From contig CALAMC010000099.1 of assembly GCA_937925655.1 (NCBI GenBank), forward strand, positions 1 through 35,568: a stretch of DNA of 35,568 nt, written 5' to 3'. Numbering within the stretch: the stretch's first letter is position 1; the number at the start of each line of letters is the position of its first letter. The stretch comes from an uncultured candidate division Zixibacteria bacterium (GTDB lineage Bacteria > Zixibacteria > MSB-5A5 > GN15 > PGXB01). The notes beneath the pieces were generated by a model. The model had not been told where the DNA came from. It worked only from the letters and a program-made list of their open reading frames with translations, and did not search any database. Positions 24,677 to 33,192 of this stretch are shown one piece after another. The translations under genes were made by a program, and so were the position numbers.

Positions 24677-25485
24677 GCAAAAACCTGGCCTTGAGAATTA
24701 TCGTGGCGGCCGTATTCGGACCGTTAATTATATGGATTGGGTATCTGGGCGGATGGTGGCTGGTTGGCATGGTCATGCTTCTTGCGGCCATCGGTCTGGG
24801 TGAATTTTTATGGCCGATGAAAGATAAGTTGCCGGACTATGTGCGGGCGATAATATTCATTTTGACCCTCGGAGCGGTTTACGCGGCTATGAAAATATCC
24901 GATGAGTTGTCTTTGTTTTTGCTGATCGGGCTGTTTTTATGCCTTGGCATGGCCCAGGCGGTTAAACAAAAAACGCCGGCGGAGTTGTTCTATAGTACTG
25001 CCGTCGCCTTCTGGGGTGCCGCCTATATCGGATTTCTTTATCCTTTCGTTTATAAAATGCGTCATTTGTATCCTGAACAGGGCGGCCACTGGCTTCTGTT
25101 TCTGTTCGGAACCATCTGGCTGGCGGATACGATGGCCATGGCCGCAGGCAAGGTCTTCGGCAAGCATAAATTTGCGCCGACCGTATCACCCAATAAAACC
25201 GTGGAAGGTTTTTTGGGCGGTCTGCTGGGCGGCCTGATAGTCGCTGTCATCATGCGTTTGTGGTTGTTATCGGACATTGGCTGGCCGGTTCTGATCGGGG
25301 CGGGCTTGATAATCTCGCTGGTCGGGCAACTGGGGGACCTGGTCGAGTCTATGTGGAAGCGTTCCTGCGGCATCAAGGATTCCTCGGCCATAATCCCGGG
25401 TCACGGCGGTGTGTTGGATCGTTTCGACTCTCTATTGTTTGCGGCTCCGGCCTTGTACTGGTTTTTGCGTTTCATTGCACCTTGA
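24673..25485 (+). CDS. cdsA: phosphatidate cytidylyltransferase
   Basis: An inner-membrane enzyme making CDP-diacylglycerol from phosphatidate and CTP, the branch point for all phospholipids. The start is GTG 24673, inside the uppS stop, giving 270 residues; this fits the family and the uppS-cdsA coupling seen in many bacteria. Hydrophobic helices fill most of the protein. The CDP-alcohol cytidylyltransferase signature is complete near the C-terminus (~226-253): S.WKR....KD, then PGHGGVLDR. The region with KTVEGFLGGL is also conserved. Confidence 0.95.
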   Translation: MSKNLALRIIVAAVFGPLIIWIGYLGGWWLVGMVMLLAAIGLGEFLWPMKDKLPDYVRAIIFILTLGAVYAAMKISDELSLFLLIGLFLCLGMAQAVKQKTPAELFYSTAVAFWGAAYIGFLYPFVYKMRHLYPEQGGHWLLFLFGTIWLADTMAMAAGKVFGKHKFAPTVSPNKTVEGFLGGLLGGLIVAVIMRLWLLSDIGWPVLIGAGLIISLVGQLGDLVESMWKRSCGIKDSSAIIPGHGGVLDRFDSLLFAAPALYWFLRFIAP

Positions 25486-25501
25486 ATAATCGAGGGTATT
25501 G

Positions 25502-26398
25502 GTGAAAGTATTGGATTTCATATTCGCCGCCCGGCCCATGCTTCACCTGCCCATCTGGACGATATATCTTCTGACGTTGCGCCCTCTTGGTCGAATCGAT
25601 TTTGGCCTCCCGGATTTTTTGATAGTGACCGCCTTGAGTCTTAATGCCGCCGCCGCCTATTATATCAATCAGATATATGATTATCAAAGCGACTTGATAA
25701 ACGAAAAGCTGGGCTTTCTGCAAAAGGGATTACTGGACAAAAATCAAATGATTGCCGTCGCGGTGATACTCTGGAGTATCTCGGTCATCATTTCTTTTTG
25801 GGTTAATTGGGGTGTGGGTGTTATCAATATAATACTAATTATTTTGGGCTTGCTGTACTCACTGCCACCGGCCCGTCTAAAAGACAGGCCGGTCTGGGGT
25901 CTTGCGGCCAACAGCGTCGGAATTGGAGTATTAATTCCTCTGACAGCGGCTTTTTTAGCCGGCAAGTTTTCCGGCCATATCGTCTGGCCTTGTTTGTACT
26001 TTTTCCTGGCCGTCACCTCCGCCCATCTGATGACTATCATTCCCGACAGGGAAGGAGACGTTCGGACAGGCAAAAAGACTCTGGCCTTCTATCTTTCGGA
26101 CAGGAAAGTAATCGGTTGGGCTTCGATATTCATTTTTTCCGCAATATTGCCCGCTCTTTTTATGATGAACTTTTTTCTGATTGGTGTATGTCTTCTGACT
26201 TTTGTCTTGCTCTTGACCGCCGCGTCGCTCAAGAAAACGAGTGCCCTGTTGTTTGCCTGCAAATTTCCGATATTTCTTCTGTCGCTTCTGGCCGGCTATT
26301 ATTATCCCGTTTATTTGATTTTTCTGGTTGTTTTGCTGATATCAACCCGCCTATATTATCGCAGGAGATTTGGAATTGTTTATCCGCGAATTAACTGA
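25502..26398 (+). CDS. UbiA-family membrane prenyltransferase, substrate unknown
   Basis: A multi-helix membrane protein of about 298 residues. The first Asp-rich motif of the UbiA superfamily is intact: N56, D60 and D64 in NQIYDYQSD (NxxxDxxxD). The second appears as IPDREGDVRTGKKT. These bind Mg-prenyl diphosphate. Members make quinones, hemes, chlorophylls or archaeal-type lipids, and nothing in the sequence or context tells which. The gene follows cdsA by 16 bases and lies a few kb from ispA and dxs, which supply prenyl donors. GAGGG five bases before the GTG at 25502 makes it better than the TTG at 25499. The 3' end overlaps the next gene by 23 bases. Confidence 0.85.
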   Translation: MKVLDFIFAARPMLHLPIWTIYLLTLRPLGRIDFGLPDFLIVTALSLNAAAAYYINQIYDYQSDLINEKLGFLQKGLLDKNQMIAVAVILWSISVIISFWVNWGVGVINIILIILGLLYSLPPARLKDRPVWGLAANSVGIGVLIPLTAAFLAGKFSGHIVWPCLYFFLAVTSAHLMTIIPDREGDVRTGKKTLAFYLSDRKVIGWASIFIFSAILPALFMMNFFLIGVCLLTFVLLLTAASLKKTSALLFACKFPIFLLSLLAGYYYPVYLIFLVVLLISTRLYYRRRFGIVYPRIN

Positions 26399-26945
26399 AA
26401 GCTGTCGGCTGTTGCCGCTTGTTATTTTCATGGTCATACTTTTATCGGGGTGTACCACCTCGGTTCCGCGATATCGTAAAGGCGGCGAAGAAATAAAGGA
26501 TAACACGGACAACTCGCCAAAAGCTCAAAAAGTCCTGGAATACCGAACCAGTGAATTTGTCAATCTCAAAACCATGGACCTGATTCGTCTGGGGATGATC
26601 ATACAATCCCACCTGGGCACACCTTATTCGGGGATGTCGCGCTTTGTCAAGGGCCTTGATTGCAGTGAATTTGTCCGGAATGTCTATTCGACATTCAATC
26701 GCAAAGACCTGCCTCGCTCGGCCGCCGACCAGTATAAAAAGGGACACAAAATCGAAAAGGGGCATTTACGCTACGGGGACCTGGTCTTTTTCCGGACCGA
26801 CGGCCGAACTGTATCACACGTCGGAATTTATGTCGGCTATGACGAATTTGTGCATGCTTCTTCCTCGGCCGGCGTAATTATTTCCGGGATGCAGGAAGAA
26901 TACTGGCGCAAACATTATATCGGCGCCCGGCGCATCATCGATTAG
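26376..26945 (+). CDS. NlpC/P60-family lipoprotein (putative peptidoglycan endopeptidase)
   Basis: From the chosen TTG start there is a signal with a lipobox ending LLSGC (lipidated Cys26), then a polar linker and an NlpC/P60 domain (~75-188). The catalytic triad positions are visible: Cys96 in LDCSEFV, His148 in SHVGIYVG and His160 in VHASSS. In the family these Cys peptidases cut peptide stems of peptidoglycan. It is therefore expected in the periplasm, anchored to a membrane. AGGAG lies eight bases before TTG 26376 but only two bases before TTG 26370, hence the choice of start. It closes the uppS-cdsA-UbiA group, consistent with an envelope theme. Confidence 0.9.
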   Translation: MFIRELTESCRLLPLVIFMVILLSGCTTSVPRYRKGGEEIKDNTDNSPKAQKVLEYRTSEFVNLKTMDLIRLGMIIQSHLGTPYSGMSRFVKGLDCSEFVRNVYSTFNRKDLPRSAADQYKKGHKIEKGHLRYGDLVFFRTDGRTVSHVGIYVGYDEFVHASSSAGVIISGMQEEYWRKHYIGARRIID

Positions 26946-26980
26946 TCCGCTTTTGGTTTGTCCGACGTATAATAAATGAT

Positions 26981-28804
26981 ATGCAACTGAATGAAACACT
27001 GATACTGAAATTGAAAAATCTCCCGACTTTACCGGGGGTTTATTTATTCAAGGATAAGGCCGGCAAAATAATTTATATCGGCAAAGCCAAAAACCTGCGA
27101 AATCGTGTCCGTACTTATTTTCACGGCATTGATAGACATGACCCTAAAACCGCGCGGCTGGTTTGCGGCATATCCGACTTCGACCTCATGGTCACCGACT
27201 CCGAAGTGGAGGCTCTGATTCTCGAAGCCAACCTGGTCAAAGAATACCATCCCCGATACAATGTCAATCTCAAGGATGACAAACATTTCCCTTATATAAA
27301 GGTGACCGTCAAAGAGTCCTTTCCGCGGGTATTGATTGTGCGCCGGCTGGAAAACGACGGCGCCCGGTATTTTGGACCATTTACAAATTCTACCGGAATG
27401 AGGCGCACGGTGAATTTTCTTACGAAGCTGTTCAAAATACGGTCCTGCAACCTGATAATCCCGCATCCCCATGGTAAAGCGCAGAAAGTTTGTCTGGATT
27501 ACAATATTGGCCTTTGTGGCGGACCCTGCGAGGGCCTTGTGACCGAAAAGGCCTATCACGAAAAAGTTGAAGATATCATATTATTCTTATCGGGACGGGG
27601 AGAAACACTCATCGAAAAACTCCGAAAAAAAATGGATCGTTTTTCTCGGCGTATGCAATTTGAGCGGGCCGCCGAGATTCGCGATCAGATTGAAGCGCTC
27701 GAATCGGTACGGCAGAAGCAGAAGGTAGATGTCGGCAAACAGGTCAGCCGCGATATTGTTGCCTGTGCCCGGGAGGGCCGCGAAATCGCGGCGGTCGTGC
27801 TTCAGATTCGCGAGGGCGTCCTGATCGGGCGCCAGAACTTTCGCTTGACTGCCGAAGCCGATGATTCCAATGAAGACATTATTTCCGGATTCGTGCGGCA
27901 GTATTATAACCGGCAGCAGGACCTGCCGCAGGAAATATATTTGCCTCTGACCCTTTCTGATGAAAGACTTATCGAACGCTGGTTACGCAAAAAGGGCGAA
28001 AAGATTATAAAGATATACACTCCTCAAAAAGGGGAGAAGCTCAAGCTGGTTGACCTGGCCGCCACCAATGCCCGTCTGCTTCTTGATGAACTTCTCATTC
28101 AAAAACAGGGATACAAAGAGCGCCTTGCCGGCTCCGTGCAGGCGCTCAAGGATGATCTGCATATGGGCCGTTCACCGCGGACCATCGCCTGCGTCGATAT
28201 TTCCAATACCGGCCAGACCGATGCCGTTGGTTCGCTGGTTTACTTCAGCAACGCCAAACCGTATAAATCGGAATACCGGCATTTCAAAATCAGACAGGTG
28301 GCCGGGCAGGATGATTTTGCCATGATGCGCGAGGTCATTGGCCGCTACTTTTTCCGACTGAAGGAAGAACAAAAATCACCGCCGGATTTACTCGTCGTCG
28401 ACGGCGGCAAAGGACAGCTATCGGCAGTTATGACCGAATTGAAAACTCTGAATTTTCCTGACCAAATTGTCATTGGACTGGCCAAGCGGCTGGAAGAAAT
28501 ATATTTTCCGGATCGAAAAGAACCTCTGACATTACCCAAGTCCTCGCCCGGACTGGGACTTTTAAAGCGTGTCCGCGACGAAGCTCATCGTTTTGCCATT
28601 GAATATAACCGTAAGGTTCGCACCAGAAGAACCCTTCGATCATCGCTGGATAAACTCGAAGGAATAGGGCCCAAACGCCGTGAAATTCTGCTTAAACATT
28701 TCGGCTCGGTTAAAAAAATCCAAGAAGCGACTCTCGATCAATTGCTTGCCATAAAGGGCCTTCCCCGCACCGTTGCCGAAAAAATCCACAAAACATATCA
28801 TTAG
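26981..28804 (+). CDS. uvrC: excinuclease ABC subunit C
   Basis: The dual-incision nuclease of nucleotide excision repair. The 607 residues are standard: a GIY-YIG nuclease domain (GVY 19-21, YIG 32-34), the cysteine-bearing CLDYNIGLCGGPC segment (~165-180), a UVR motif (~205-240, FERAAEIRDQIEAL), and an RNase H-like nuclease domain with DISNTGQTDAVGS and VVDGGKGQL. A C-terminal helix-hairpin-helix pair (~560-607) carries LEGIGPKRR. No ribosome site precedes the ATG. A TATAAT (26968-26973) ends just seven bases before it, which would fit a leaderless message. It lies alone between the NlpC/P60 gene and xseA. Confidence 0.97.
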   Translation: MQLNETLILKLKNLPTLPGVYLFKDKAGKIIYIGKAKNLRNRVRTYFHGIDRHDPKTARLVCGISDFDLMVTDSEVEALILEANLVKEYHPRYNVNLKDDKHFPYIKVTVKESFPRVLIVRRLENDGARYFGPFTNSTGMRRTVNFLTKLFKIRSCNLIIPHPHGKAQKVCLDYNIGLCGGPCEGLVTEKAYHEKVEDIILFLSGRGETLIEKLRKKMDRFSRRMQFERAAEIRDQIEALESVRQKQKVDVGKQVSRDIVACAREGREIAAVVLQIREGVLIGRQNFRLTAEADDSNEDIISGFVRQYYNRQQDLPQEIYLPLTLSDERLIERWLRKKGEKIIKIYTPQKGEKLKLVDLAATNARLLLDELLIQKQGYKERLAGSVQALKDDLHMGRSPRTIACVDISNTGQTDAVGSLVYFSNAKPYKSEYRHFKIRQVAGQDDFAMMREVIGRYFFRLKEEQKSPPDLLVVDGGKGQLSAVMTELKTLNFPDQIVIGLAKRLEEIYFPDRKEPLTLPKSSPGLGLLKRVRDEAHRFAIEYNRKVRTRRTLRSSLDKLEGIGPKRREILLKHFGSVKKIQEATLDQLLAIKGLPRTVAEKIHKTYH

Positions 28805-28829
28805 CTAATTCCAAGCCGCATTAAAGTCC

Positions 28830-28858
28830 TTGCATATTGGGCCCGGTCCGCTTATAAA
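28830..28858 (+). promoter_or_regulatory. possible promoter directly before xseA
   Basis: TTGCAT (28830-28835), 17 bases, TATAAA (28853-28858). The -10 ends five bases before the ATG at 28864. AAAAGGA overlaps this region but is only one base from the ATG, too close to act as a normal ribosome site. Confidence 0.45.
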
Positions 28859-28863
28859 AGGAC

Positions 28864-30078
28864 ATGACCGAATTCGAAAATAAAACCTATACCGTCACCG
28901 CCATAACCCGGCTGATCAAGCATACCCTTGAAGAATCCTTCGAGCCGGTCTGGGTCGAAGGAGAGTTGTCCAATTATATTCATCATTCTTCCGGGCATCG
29001 CTATATGACGCTCAAAGATGAAAATGCATCATTGCGTGTGGTCATGTGGCGTTCCGCCGGGCAGTATCTTAGGTTCGAACCGGAAAACGGCATGCAAATA
29101 CGGGTGCATGGCGAATTGACCGTCTATGAGAAGTCGGGTCAGTACCAGCTGGTTGCCCGCCAGATGATTCCGGTCGGTGTCGGCGAACTGGAAGTGGCCT
29201 TCCGCCAATTGCACGAAAAGCTCTCTAAAGAGGGTCTGTTTAACCCCGAGCGCAAAAAAAGATTGCCTTCATACCCGATGAAAATCGGCATTGTGACTTC
29301 ACCGACCGGAGCCGCCATCCGCGATATTATCCAGATCGCGCGGCGCCGTAATGATACTATACATTTGATTATATATCCGGCCCTGGTGCAGGGTGATGGC
29401 TCGGCGAAATCTATCATGGCCGGAATAGAGTATTTTAATTCACGGGACGATATCGATGTCATCATCACTGGCCGCGGCGGCGGTTCTCTTGAAGACCTTT
29501 GGGCGTTCAATGAAGAGCTCACCGTCCGAGCCATTGTCGCATCCAAAATCCCTGTCGTTTCGGCAGTCGGACATGAAATCGACACGACCCTTTCGGACCT
29601 GGCCGCCGACCTGCGTGCACCGACACCCTCGGCTGCGGCCGAATTGGTGATATGGGACAAGCAGGATTTTATAGCGGAATTAAAAGGTCTGGTTGACCGC
29701 GCCAACTACAGTTTGGAAAAGGCCATTCATTTTATGCGGGAAGCCCTGCACACTAACATCACTCGCGGAATTTACAGGCGCCCCGAAGCATTGATTTACG
29801 AACGTCATCAGCGTCTTGATAACGTCTTACGGGCTTTCGACTTTGCTGCAAAAAACAGTTTGGATTTCCATAAAAACGCCCTATCTTTGGCTGTGTCCCG
29901 GCTGGAATCACTATCACCGCTGTCTATCCTCGAAAGAGGTTATGCCGTGATAAGACGTCTGCCGGATGCAGAAACAATTAAATCAGTTCGACAGGTGAAG
30001 CCGGGGCAGGAATTGGAGATTATTTTAAACGATGGTAAAATTTTGGGCGAAACGAAAAGTGTTTCCAGGAATAAATAA
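28864..30078 (+). CDS. xseA: exodeoxyribonuclease VII large subunit
   Basis: Catalytic subunit of the single-strand DNA exonuclease ExoVII. The 404-residue protein has an N-terminal OB fold (~5-100, with VWVEGELSNY and SGHRYMTLKDE) and the catalytic region GRGGGSLEDLWAFNEE. SAVGHEIDTTLSDLAADLRAPTPSAAA follows, then a coiled-coil stretch (~270-340) and a short C-terminal domain with LERGYAV. It is somewhat shorter than the E. coli protein (~456), mainly in the coiled coil. xseB follows without a gap. Confidence 0.97.
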   Translation: MTEFENKTYTVTAITRLIKHTLEESFEPVWVEGELSNYIHHSSGHRYMTLKDENASLRVVMWRSAGQYLRFEPENGMQIRVHGELTVYEKSGQYQLVARQMIPVGVGELEVAFRQLHEKLSKEGLFNPERKKRLPSYPMKIGIVTSPTGAAIRDIIQIARRRNDTIHLIIYPALVQGDGSAKSIMAGIEYFNSRDDIDVIITGRGGGSLEDLWAFNEELTVRAIVASKIPVVSAVGHEIDTTLSDLAADLRAPTPSAAAELVIWDKQDFIAELKGLVDRANYSLEKAIHFMREALHTNITRGIYRRPEALIYERHQRLDNVLRAFDFAAKNSLDFHKNALSLAVSRLESLSPLSILERGYAVIRRLPDAETIKSVRQVKPGQELEIILNDGKILGETKSVSRNK

Positions 30079-30330
30079 ATGACGCCAGGCAAAAAGAAAG
30101 CGCCGGATTTTGAAACCGCTCTGATTCGGCTCGAAGAGATTACCGAACTGCTCGAATCCGGCAATACGAAACTCGAAGAGGCGCTTGAGCTATATACCGA
30201 AGGGGTGGAAATCGCCGCCTTTTGCGCCGGAAAATTATCGGAAGCCGAGAAAAAGATCAGCGTCCTTAAGAAAAAAGGCGAGGAATTACTCGAGGTTTCA
30301 TTTGATGACTCCGAAGAGGTCGAAAATTAG
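30079..30330 (+). CDS. xseB: exodeoxyribonuclease VII small subunit
   Basis: The 83-residue small subunit that binds the coiled coil of XseA. It has the conserved FETALIRLEEITELLESGNTKLEEAL-type helical hairpin (residues ~11-36) and a Leu/Glu-rich second helix. The ATG follows the xseA stop directly, with AGGA eight bases upstream inside the end of xseA. The acidic C-terminal tail (DDSEEVEN) is slightly longer than usual. xseA-xseB-ispA-dxs is a frequently conserved order. Confidence 0.95.
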   Translation: MTPGKKKAPDFETALIRLEEITELLESGNTKLEEALELYTEGVEIAAFCAGKLSEAEKKISVLKKKGEELLEVSFDDSEEVEN

Positions 30331-30339
30331 GCGGATGAG

Positions 30340-31224
30340 ATGGTTAATAGTATGACCGAAACGGATATTGAATACCTGAAAACGCTGCAGGCCGATATCG
30401 ACCGGCTTCTGGATGAATTTTTACCACCCTCCCAGGCCTATCCACAAGTTTTGCATCAGGCCATGCGCTATTCCGTCCTGGCCGGGGGTAAACGCCTGCG
30501 CCCGATTCTGGCAATTACGGCCTATGATTCTTTTGGGGGTGATAACCGCGAAATAATAAACCCCGCCGCTTGCGCCCTTGAGTTTATTCATACGTATTCG
30601 CTGATTCATGATGATCTGCCCTGTATGGATGATGATGACCTTCGCCGTGGCCAGCCGACACTCCATAAAAAATTCGACGAGGCCACCGCCGTTCTGGCCG
30701 GGGATGCCCTCCATGACCTCGCTTTCGAACTTATAGCTCGCGCGGGGTCGGCCCGCGCCGTCGAAGAACTGGCCCGGGCCATCGGCACCGAAGGCATGAT
30801 CGGCGGTCAACTGGCCGACGTGGCCGCCGAAGGAAAAGATATCTCATTGGACGAAATAATATATATTCATAACCATAAAACCGGGGCGCTCATACGGGGC
30901 AGCTTGCGAATTGGCGCCATTCTGGCCGGGGTCGATGAACCGACCCTGGCAAGGTTATCCCGTTACGGCGAAAAAATCGGGCTTGCTTTTCAGATTGTCG
31001 ATGACATACTTGATGTTAAGGGAGACCAAAAAGAACTGGGAAAAAAAGTCGGCTCCGATCGTAAAAATAAAAAGGCGACTTACCCCGGAACGGTCGGACT
31101 GGAAAAGGCCGGCAAAGACGCCGAACGACTTATTGATGAGGCCATTGAAATTAGCCGCGAATTTGATTTGCGCAAAAATTATTTTGAAATGATTGCCCGC
31201 TTTATCGGGCAGAGACGCCACTAA
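30340..31224 (+). CDS. ispA: short-chain polyprenyl (farnesyl) diphosphate synthase
   Basis: A trans-prenyltransferase making FPP, and possibly GGPP, from IPP and DMAPP. The first Asp-rich motif is DDLPCMDDDD starting at residue 91, preceded by SLIH as in E. coli IspA. GGKRLRP lies at 49-55 and the second motif DDILD is near residue 220. At 294 residues it has the usual length. Product chain length cannot be fixed by eye. The ATG at 30340 follows GGCGGATG; another ATG at 30352 is possible. Its stop shares one base with the dxs start (TAATG). It supplies the prenyl chains needed by uppS and probably the UbiA-like enzyme. Confidence 0.94.
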   Translation: MVNSMTETDIEYLKTLQADIDRLLDEFLPPSQAYPQVLHQAMRYSVLAGGKRLRPILAITAYDSFGGDNREIINPAACALEFIHTYSLIHDDLPCMDDDDLRRGQPTLHKKFDEATAVLAGDALHDLAFELIARAGSARAVEELARAIGTEGMIGGQLADVAAEGKDISLDEIIYIHNHKTGALIRGSLRIGAILAGVDEPTLARLSRYGEKIGLAFQIVDDILDVKGDQKELGKKVGSDRKNKKATYPGTVGLEKAGKDAERLIDEAIEISREFDLRKNYFEMIARFIGQRRH

Positions 31225-33191
31225 TGTCCTTGCTGAAAAATATCAAAGAATCGACCGATATCCGCCTGATACCGGAAGAAATGCTCGATGACCTGGCCGA
31301 AGAAATCCGCCAGGAGATTTTGAGTTTCGCGTCCGAGACAGGCGGCCACGTGGCTTCGAACCTGGGTATTGTCGAGCTGACCATCGCGTTGCACCGGGTT
31401 TTTGATATACCGCAGGACAAAATCATCTGGGATGTTGGACATCAGTGCTATGTCCATAAAATGCTGACCGGCCGCGCCGAACGGATGCGCAGTCTGCGCC
31501 AGTACAAAGGCATCGCCGGATTCCCCAAGCGTTCCGAATCGAGCGCCGATGCTTTCGGGGCAGGCCACGCCTCGACCTCGATTTCGGCCGCGCTGGGCCT
31601 GGCGGTTGCCCGGGACCACCTCGGCGCCAGGCATAAAGTGGTGGCCGTTATCGGCGATGGTGCATTGACTGGAGGGCTGGCCTATGAAGGCCTTAACAAT
31701 GCCGGGGCAATGAAAAAAGACATGCTTGTCGTTCTCAATGAAAACGACATGTCTATCTCCAAAAATGTCGGAGCTATGGCCAAATACCTGACCAGCATCA
31801 TGGCCGACCAGAGGTTCAATAAATTGCGCGATGAAGTGTGGGAACTGACCGGACGATTCAAGCGCCGCGATAAAATCCGGGCGCTGGTCTCTCAACTCGA
31901 AGATTCTTTCAAAGGTTTGTTTGCGCCCGGTTATTTGTTCGATAAACTCGGCTTCAGATATTTCGGCCCTATCGACGGTCATGATATTGCGCTTCTGATA
32001 AAAACGTTCACCCAGATCAAAAATCTGTCCGGCCCGCTTCTATTACACGTCCTGACTAAAAAGGGCAAGGGGTATAAGCCGGCCGAATCCGATGCCACCA
32101 AATTTCACGGCATTGGGGCCTTCGATAAAGTGACGGGTAAAGCCAGTTCGGACGGCTTGCTGCCGTCGTACACGAAAATTTATGGCGATACAATGGTGGA
32201 ATTGGGCGAAAAGAATAAACGTGTCGTGGCCATAACGGCCGCTATGACTTCCGGCGTCGGCCTGAACAAATTCGCCGAAAGATTCCCGGAGCGCTTTTAT
32301 GACGTCGGCATTGCCGAGGCCCATGCCGCGTGTTTTGCAGCGGCCATGGCCGCCGAAGGTATGCGCCCCTTTGTCGCAATTTATTCGACCTTTTTGCAGA
32401 GAGCCTATGACCAGATTATTCACGACGCCGCACTCCAGAATCTTCCGGTGGTATACTGCATCGATCGGGCCGGGTTGGTCGGTGAGGACGGTCCGACTCA
32501 TCACGGCTGTTTCGATGTGTCGTATTTATCAGCCGTACCCAATATGAGCATTCTTAGCCCCAAAGACGGTGATGAACTGCGCTCCATGCTGCATCTTCTG
32601 GCCGACATGAGCCTCGATGGCCCGTGTGCCATACGGTACCCACGGGCCAATATCCCTTACAAAATGACCAATGTGATCGATCCGATCGATTGGGGTAAAT
32701 GGGAAGTCTTGCAGGATGCGGGAGAGACGGTCATCATTGCCACCGGTGCCATGGTGGATACCGCCATGAAAACCTGGGAAATAATCGACCACAACCTTCA
32801 CCTGTCGGTGATCAATGCCCGCTTTCTCAAACCGATGGATACGCACCTTCTCGAAGAGTGTCTTGATAATTACAAGTGTATCGTCACGATTGAAGAGGGC
32901 AGCCTGATCGGCGGATTAGGGCAGCAGGTTGGCCAATACTTGAGCGCGCACGGCTTCAAGGGGCAGTTCAAATCATATGGGATACCGGATAATTTTATAG
33001 AGCACGGCCATCGTAGTATCCTGTTGGAAAACATCGGCCTGACACCCGAAATCCTCGCCCATGCTCTGTTGGATCTGGTTCCGGTGCGCAAGAGCTTCGT
33101 CAGTCGTCTGACGTTCAAATCATCCAAAAAAAACGGGCACCCGGAATCGAAAAAAATCAATTCGGCCGAAATCAAGGCGGCCAACGAGTAA
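31224..33191 (+). CDS. dxs: 1-deoxy-D-xylulose-5-phosphate synthase
   Basis: First enzyme of the MEP isoprenoid pathway, condensing pyruvate and glyceraldehyde 3-phosphate with thiamine diphosphate. The 655 residues show the transketolase-like order: a substrate and cofactor His region HVASNLGIVELTIALH, the thiamine motif GDG (144-146) followed by ALTGG and a later Asn, then the pyrimidine domain with EDGPTHHG (421-428), and a C-terminal transketolase domain. Compared with the usual ~620-635 residues it carries a Lys/Ser-rich tail of about 30 residues that looks disordered. That tail includes runs of eight and seven A residues in the DNA. It overlaps ispA by one base and is followed by nadK after one base. 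Confidence 0.97.
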   Translation: MSLLKNIKESTDIRLIPEEMLDDLAEEIRQEILSFASETGGHVASNLGIVELTIALHRVFDIPQDKIIWDVGHQCYVHKMLTGRAERMRSLRQYKGIAGFPKRSESSADAFGAGHASTSISAALGLAVARDHLGARHKVVAVIGDGALTGGLAYEGLNNAGAMKKDMLVVLNENDMSISKNVGAMAKYLTSIMADQRFNKLRDEVWELTGRFKRRDKIRALVSQLEDSFKGLFAPGYLFDKLGFRYFGPIDGHDIALLIKTFTQIKNLSGPLLLHVLTKKGKGYKPAESDATKFHGIGAFDKVTGKASSDGLLPSYTKIYGDTMVELGEKNKRVVAITAAMTSGVGLNKFAERFPERFYDVGIAEAHAACFAAAMAAEGMRPFVAIYSTFLQRAYDQIIHDAALQNLPVVYCIDRAGLVGEDGPTHHGCFDVSYLSAVPNMSILSPKDGDELRSMLHLLADMSLDGPCAIRYPRANIPYKMTNVIDPIDWGKWEVLQDAGETVIIATGAMVDTAMKTWEIIDHNLHLSVINARFLKPMDTHLLEECLDNYKCIVTIEEGSLIGGLGQQVGQYLSAHGFKGQFKSYGIPDNFIEHGHRSILLENIGLTPEILAHALLDLVPVRKSFVSRLTFKSSKKNGHPESKKINSAEIKAANE

Positions 33192-33192
33192 A

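Noticed and set aside
33120..33160. A8 and A7 runs in the 3' end of dxs as slippage sites
   Set aside because: They fall in a Lys-rich, probably disordered tail; a slip would change only the tail, and there is no domain-boundary logic as in coaBC.
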